From an uncultured Paracoccaceae bacterium (GTDB taxonomy: Bacteria; Pseudomonadota; Alphaproteobacteria; Rhodobacterales; Rhodobacteraceae), in assembly GCA_947503965.1 (NCBI GenBank), contig CANNFU010000005.1:186001-250000 (forward strand): a stretch of 64,000 bases of DNA, in the 5' to 3' direction. Of the stretch, positions 61,875 through 64,000 are shown piece by piece (positions within the stretch are counted from its first letter, which is position 1; the number at the start of each line of letters is the position of its first letter). Under the pieces are notes generated by a model, which saw only the letters and a list, made by a program, of their open reading frames with translations, made no database searches and had not been told where the DNA came from. Both the position numbers and the translations under genes were made by a program.

Positions 61875-62492
61875 TTAGCTGTCAGGTTCAATCAGGCCAA
61901 GCCCGCGCAGGTAAATTCCGATCCCTGTCTCAAGCAGATCTTCGGGCGGGAAGGGGCTTTTGGTGCCGGGGTTGGAGCGGGCGAAAAGTTCGACCACGCC
62001 GTGTGACATGGCCCAGATATGGGCGCTGAACATCTGTGGCGGTGGCCGCTTTTCAGCTGGGATATGCTGGCTGAGTTCCTCGGCCGCGCGTTCCAGAACA
62101 CCCATGGCGCGCGTCGCCACATCATGCAGTTCGGGTGTGCGGTTGATTGAAATGCCGCTTTCGAACATGGCGATGTAATAGCCGGGATATTTGTTGGCGA
62201 AGGCAAGATAGGCGCGGCCTGTGGCCTCGAACGCCGACAGGGCCGAGGGTTGCCCGTTATTGTAGGCGTGTTCCATCAGGTCGCCGAACATCTCGTAGCC
62301 TTGCTGGGCGGCAGCGGCGATCAGGTCTTCGCGCCCTTCGAAATGCCGGTAGACGGCGGCTGGGGTCACGCCCGCCTCGCGCGCGGCTTCGGACAGAGTG
62401 AACCCGGTCGGTCCCCGCTTTTCGATCAGCGTCAGACAGCCGTCGATCAGCGCCTCGCGCAGGTTGCCGTGATGATAGCCGCGTTTAGGCAT
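61875..62492 (-). CDS. TetR family transcriptional regulator
   Basis: This 205-residue regulator has an N-terminal HTH at about 7-55: [20 protein letters not shown], then [26 protein letters not shown] (recognition part [11 protein letters not shown]). A helical ligand-binding domain follows, with [19 protein letters not shown], a TetR C-terminal family 13-type feature. ATG 62492 overlaps the ppk2 stop by 8 nt, and an 8-codon GC-rich start (PKRGYHHGN) is common in this subgroup. It probably controls its own operon; palindromes near 61.23-61.27 kb are possible binding sites too. Confidence 0.9.
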   Translation of the reverse strand: MPKRGYHHGNLREALIDGCLTLIEKRGPTGFTLSEAAREAGVTPAAVYRHFEGREDLIAAAAQQGYEMFGDLMEHAYNNGQPSALSAFEATGRAYLAFANKYPGYYIAMFESGISINRTPELHDVATRAMGVLERAAEELSQHIPAEKRPPPQMFSAHIWAMSHGVVELFARSNPGTKSPFPPEDLLETGIGIYLRGLGLIEPDS

Positions 62493-63354
62493 GCCAGAGG
62501 TCGGGGCCTCCTGCGATTTTGGGATCCACGCTGCCCAGCGCGTCAGTGTCTTTGCGGGCGTAGTCAAGCTGTGCCAGCACCGCACGGATTGCATTGACCC
62601 GCGCACGCCGCTTGTCGTCGGACCGCACGATGGTCCATGGCCCCTCGTCCGAGTGGGTCCGGTTCAGCGTTTCGCTGATGGCATTGGTGTAGGCATCCCA
62701 TTTGGATAGCCCCTCCACATCGATCCAGCTGAGTTTCCATTGTTTGAGCGGATCGCTTTCCCGGTCAAGAAACCGTTTCAGTTGCGTAGCTTGCCCGACA
62801 TTCAGCCAGATTTTGAACAGCTTGATCCCTTCTTGCGCCAGCATGTGTTCGAATTCGGGGACCTGTTTGAACCAGCGTTCCCGCTGATCAGGCGTGCAGA
62901 AGCCGAAGACATGTTCGACAACGCCGCGATTGTACCATGAGCGGTCGAAAATCGTGATTTCCCCCTTGGCGGGCAGGTGCGCGATGTAGCGCTGGAAATA
63001 CCATTGAGCGGCTTCCACCTCTGTCGGTTTGGACAGCGCCACCAGCTTTGCCCCCCGCGGGTTCAGGTTCTCGCGAAAGCGTTTGATCGTGCCACCCTTG
63101 CCAGCCGCATCGCGCCCTTCAAAGACGATGGCGATCCGTTGCCCGGTGTCACGCGCCCAAGCCTGCATCCGCACCAGTTCGATTTGCAGCGCCTCAAGCG
63201 CGCTTTCATAATCGGCTTTGTTCCAGCGCTTGTCATACGGGTATGTCGGATTGAGGATGTCGTTTTTCCGGGCCGCCTTGATGGCGTCCTGCACATCCTT
63301 TGGCGCGTCCTCTTTGGCGAAGCGGCTGATACCGCCGTCAAAGGGTAAATCCAT
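62485..63354 (-). CDS. ppk2: Polyphosphate kinase 2
   Basis: This 289-residue PPK2-family enzyme phosphorylates nucleoside diphosphates with polyphosphate (or the reverse). Walker [15 protein letters not shown] is at about 95-108, the lid and second motif [17 protein letters not shown] (about 155-171) follow, and [14 protein letters not shown] is a family signature. ATG 63354 has GGGAG upstream; the longer frame above it is not supported. It is a single-domain class I form. The stop overlaps tetR by 8 nt. The 193-bp upstream gap holds no other feature I can identify. Confidence 0.93.
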   Translation of the reverse strand: MDLPFDGGISRFAKEDAPKDVQDAIKAARKNDILNPTYPYDKRWNKADYESALEALQIELVRMQAWARDTGQRIAIVFEGRDAAGKGGTIKRFRENLNPRGAKLVALSKPTEVEAAQWYFQRYIAHLPAKGEITIFDRSWYNRGVVEHVFGFCTPDQRERWFKQVPEFEHMLAQEGIKLFKIWLNVGQATQLKRFLDRESDPLKQWKLSWIDVEGLSKWDAYTNAISETLNRTHSDEGPWTIVRSDDKRRARVNAIRAVLAQLDYARKDTDALGSVDPKIAGGPDLWHA

Positions 63355-63547
63355 GAAAACTCTCCCGATCTTCCGTTTTGTATATATGGGGCTTTCGGAC
63401 ACCAAGCGCAATTCAGCGTTTGCCTTTGGCAATGGCGTTGCCGCGCGGTCATCGGGGCTTGCCTGTGATACGCGAAGGCGTATTTGGTGCAATCTGTTAG
63501 AAGCAGCGCCTCGGAAAAGGCCAGGAGGCGCCCTTGCCCCGGCTGTT

Positions 63548-64000
63548 TCAGTTCCCCGAAGCGGCCCGTTCGGCGGCGCGGTTGATGGCCGCGACTGTTT
63601 CTTCGGGGTTGGTCTGATGCGGCATGTGCCCGACCCCTTCCAATGTCGTCAGATTGGCGGTTGGGGCGACCTTGATTACTTCCAGCGCGTGCACATGGAT
63701 CGGTACCGTGGTGTCAGCGTCGCCATGTACGATCTCGATCGGCAGTGTCAGTTCGGGGTACCGCGCTGCCATCTCGACCACATGAGGGCGCAGCGTGTTC
63801 ACCTGCCGGATATTGGCCCGCATCGTATCGGGCCGCAGGGCAAGGCGCGCACCCACATAATTGCTATAACCTTCGGGGACCGGTTGCGGGGCAAAGATGT
63901 CCGCGATGCCGTCCTGAATACGCCCCTCTGGCGCCAGTGCGGCGATCAGCGGGATGGTCACAGCACCCCCAAAGGCCGATCCGTTGATGGTGTAGTAACC
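63548..64000 (-). CDS. Alpha/beta hydrolase, 5'-truncated by window edge
   Basis: The frame stays open to base 64000, so the N-terminus and probably the nucleophile elbow lie beyond the edge (an in-frame GTG at 63961 is not taken as the start). The visible 150 residues contain the acid-residue region [10 protein letters not shown] and the catalytic His in [13 protein letters not shown], both standard for alpha/beta hydrolases such as esterases or haloperoxidase-like enzymes. No signal or substrate can be deduced. It shares orientation with ppk2, 193 bp away. Confidence 0.85.
   Translation of the reverse strand, partial: GYYTINGSAFGGAVTIPLIAALAPEGRIQDGIADIFAPQPVPEGYSNYVGARLALRPDTMRANIRQVNTLRPHVVEMAARYPELTLPIEIVHGDADTTVPIHVHALEVIKVAPTANLTTLEGVGHMPHQTNPEETVAAINRAAERAASGN

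Overview
The window reads as a chromosomal segment of an alphaproteobacterium of the family Rhodobacteraceae (Roseobacter-type). Several features point there independently: a trgA-trgB-cysK tellurite-resistance cluster, a ribosomal protein L21 with a long Ala/Lys-rich C-terminal extension followed by rpmA, acetyltransferases, obgE, proB and proA, a ChpT-type histidine phosphotransferase, an olsB-olsA ornithine-lipid pair, DUF3553 and DUF1127 proteins, and an AcuI acrylyl-CoA reductase. I see no rRNA, prophage, insertion sequence or CRISPR array. There are three tRNA genes: Ser-GGA, Asn-GTT and Ser-CGA.

Layout. 0-12 kb: the 3' part of acuI, a BCCT transporter with its own terminator, photolyase and cyclopropane fatty acid synthase, then a tightly packed run of trgA, trgB, cysK, a DUF3772/MscS channel, an AlaX editing protein and an M35-type secreted metallopeptidase, converging on an AI-2E family membrane protein. 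13.2-23.6 kb: an exopolysaccharide export locus lying between tRNA-Ser and tRNA-Asn. It holds a YjbH-like outer-membrane protein, a YjbF-like lipoprotein, a Wza-like export lipoprotein, a tiny YjbE/GfcA-like secreted protein, a PPP-type phosphatase, a CapD/WbpM-type nucleotide-sugar dehydratase and a Wzc-type tyrosine autokinase. No glycosyltransferase, flippase or polymerase is present. 23.6-31.7 kb: an MBL-fold hydrolase, an orphan histidine kinase, an Old Yellow Enzyme relative, and a phosphonate/phosphite-type ABC transporter (phnD-phnC-phnE-phnE) ending in a HAD hydrolase.

32-45.5 kb: two small lipoproteins and a DUF2059 protein, a strong 23-bp imperfect hairpin, then rplU-rpmA, four overlapping GNAT acetyltransferase genes plus a fifth on the other strand, obgE-proB-proA, chpT with a divergent DUF3553 gene, olsB-olsA, a ThiE-like protein and a TrmJ/TrmH-type RNA methyltransferase. 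45.5-64 kb: heme A synthase, M32 carboxypeptidase, an unusual crotonase, a thioesterase, a DUF1127 protein divergent from a MocR regulator, rplM-rpsI, a two-gene operon of unknown function (small Cys-rich secreted peptide plus four-helix membrane protein), a potB-potC-potA transporter lacking its binding protein, a VOC protein, yqiJ-yqiK (flotillin pair), and a ppk2-tetR-(PagL-like) operon. A partial alpha/beta hydrolase runs off the right edge.

The items most worth a second look are: (i) the small-peptide/membrane-protein operon at 52.6-54.0 kb; (ii) a 17-bp inverted-repeat operator shared, 15 of 17 bases, between the ctaA upstream region (45.55 kb) and the region before the VOC gene (57.06 kb); (iii) the triple TTG-N3-CAA array between the DUF1127 and mocR genes; (iv) twin TGCATGCA octamers around the rplM -35 box; (v) the minimal YjbH/YjbF/Wza/YjbE-like export set with a shared 12-mer upstream of its first and last genes; and (vi) an Asp-X repeat inserted in YqiJ.
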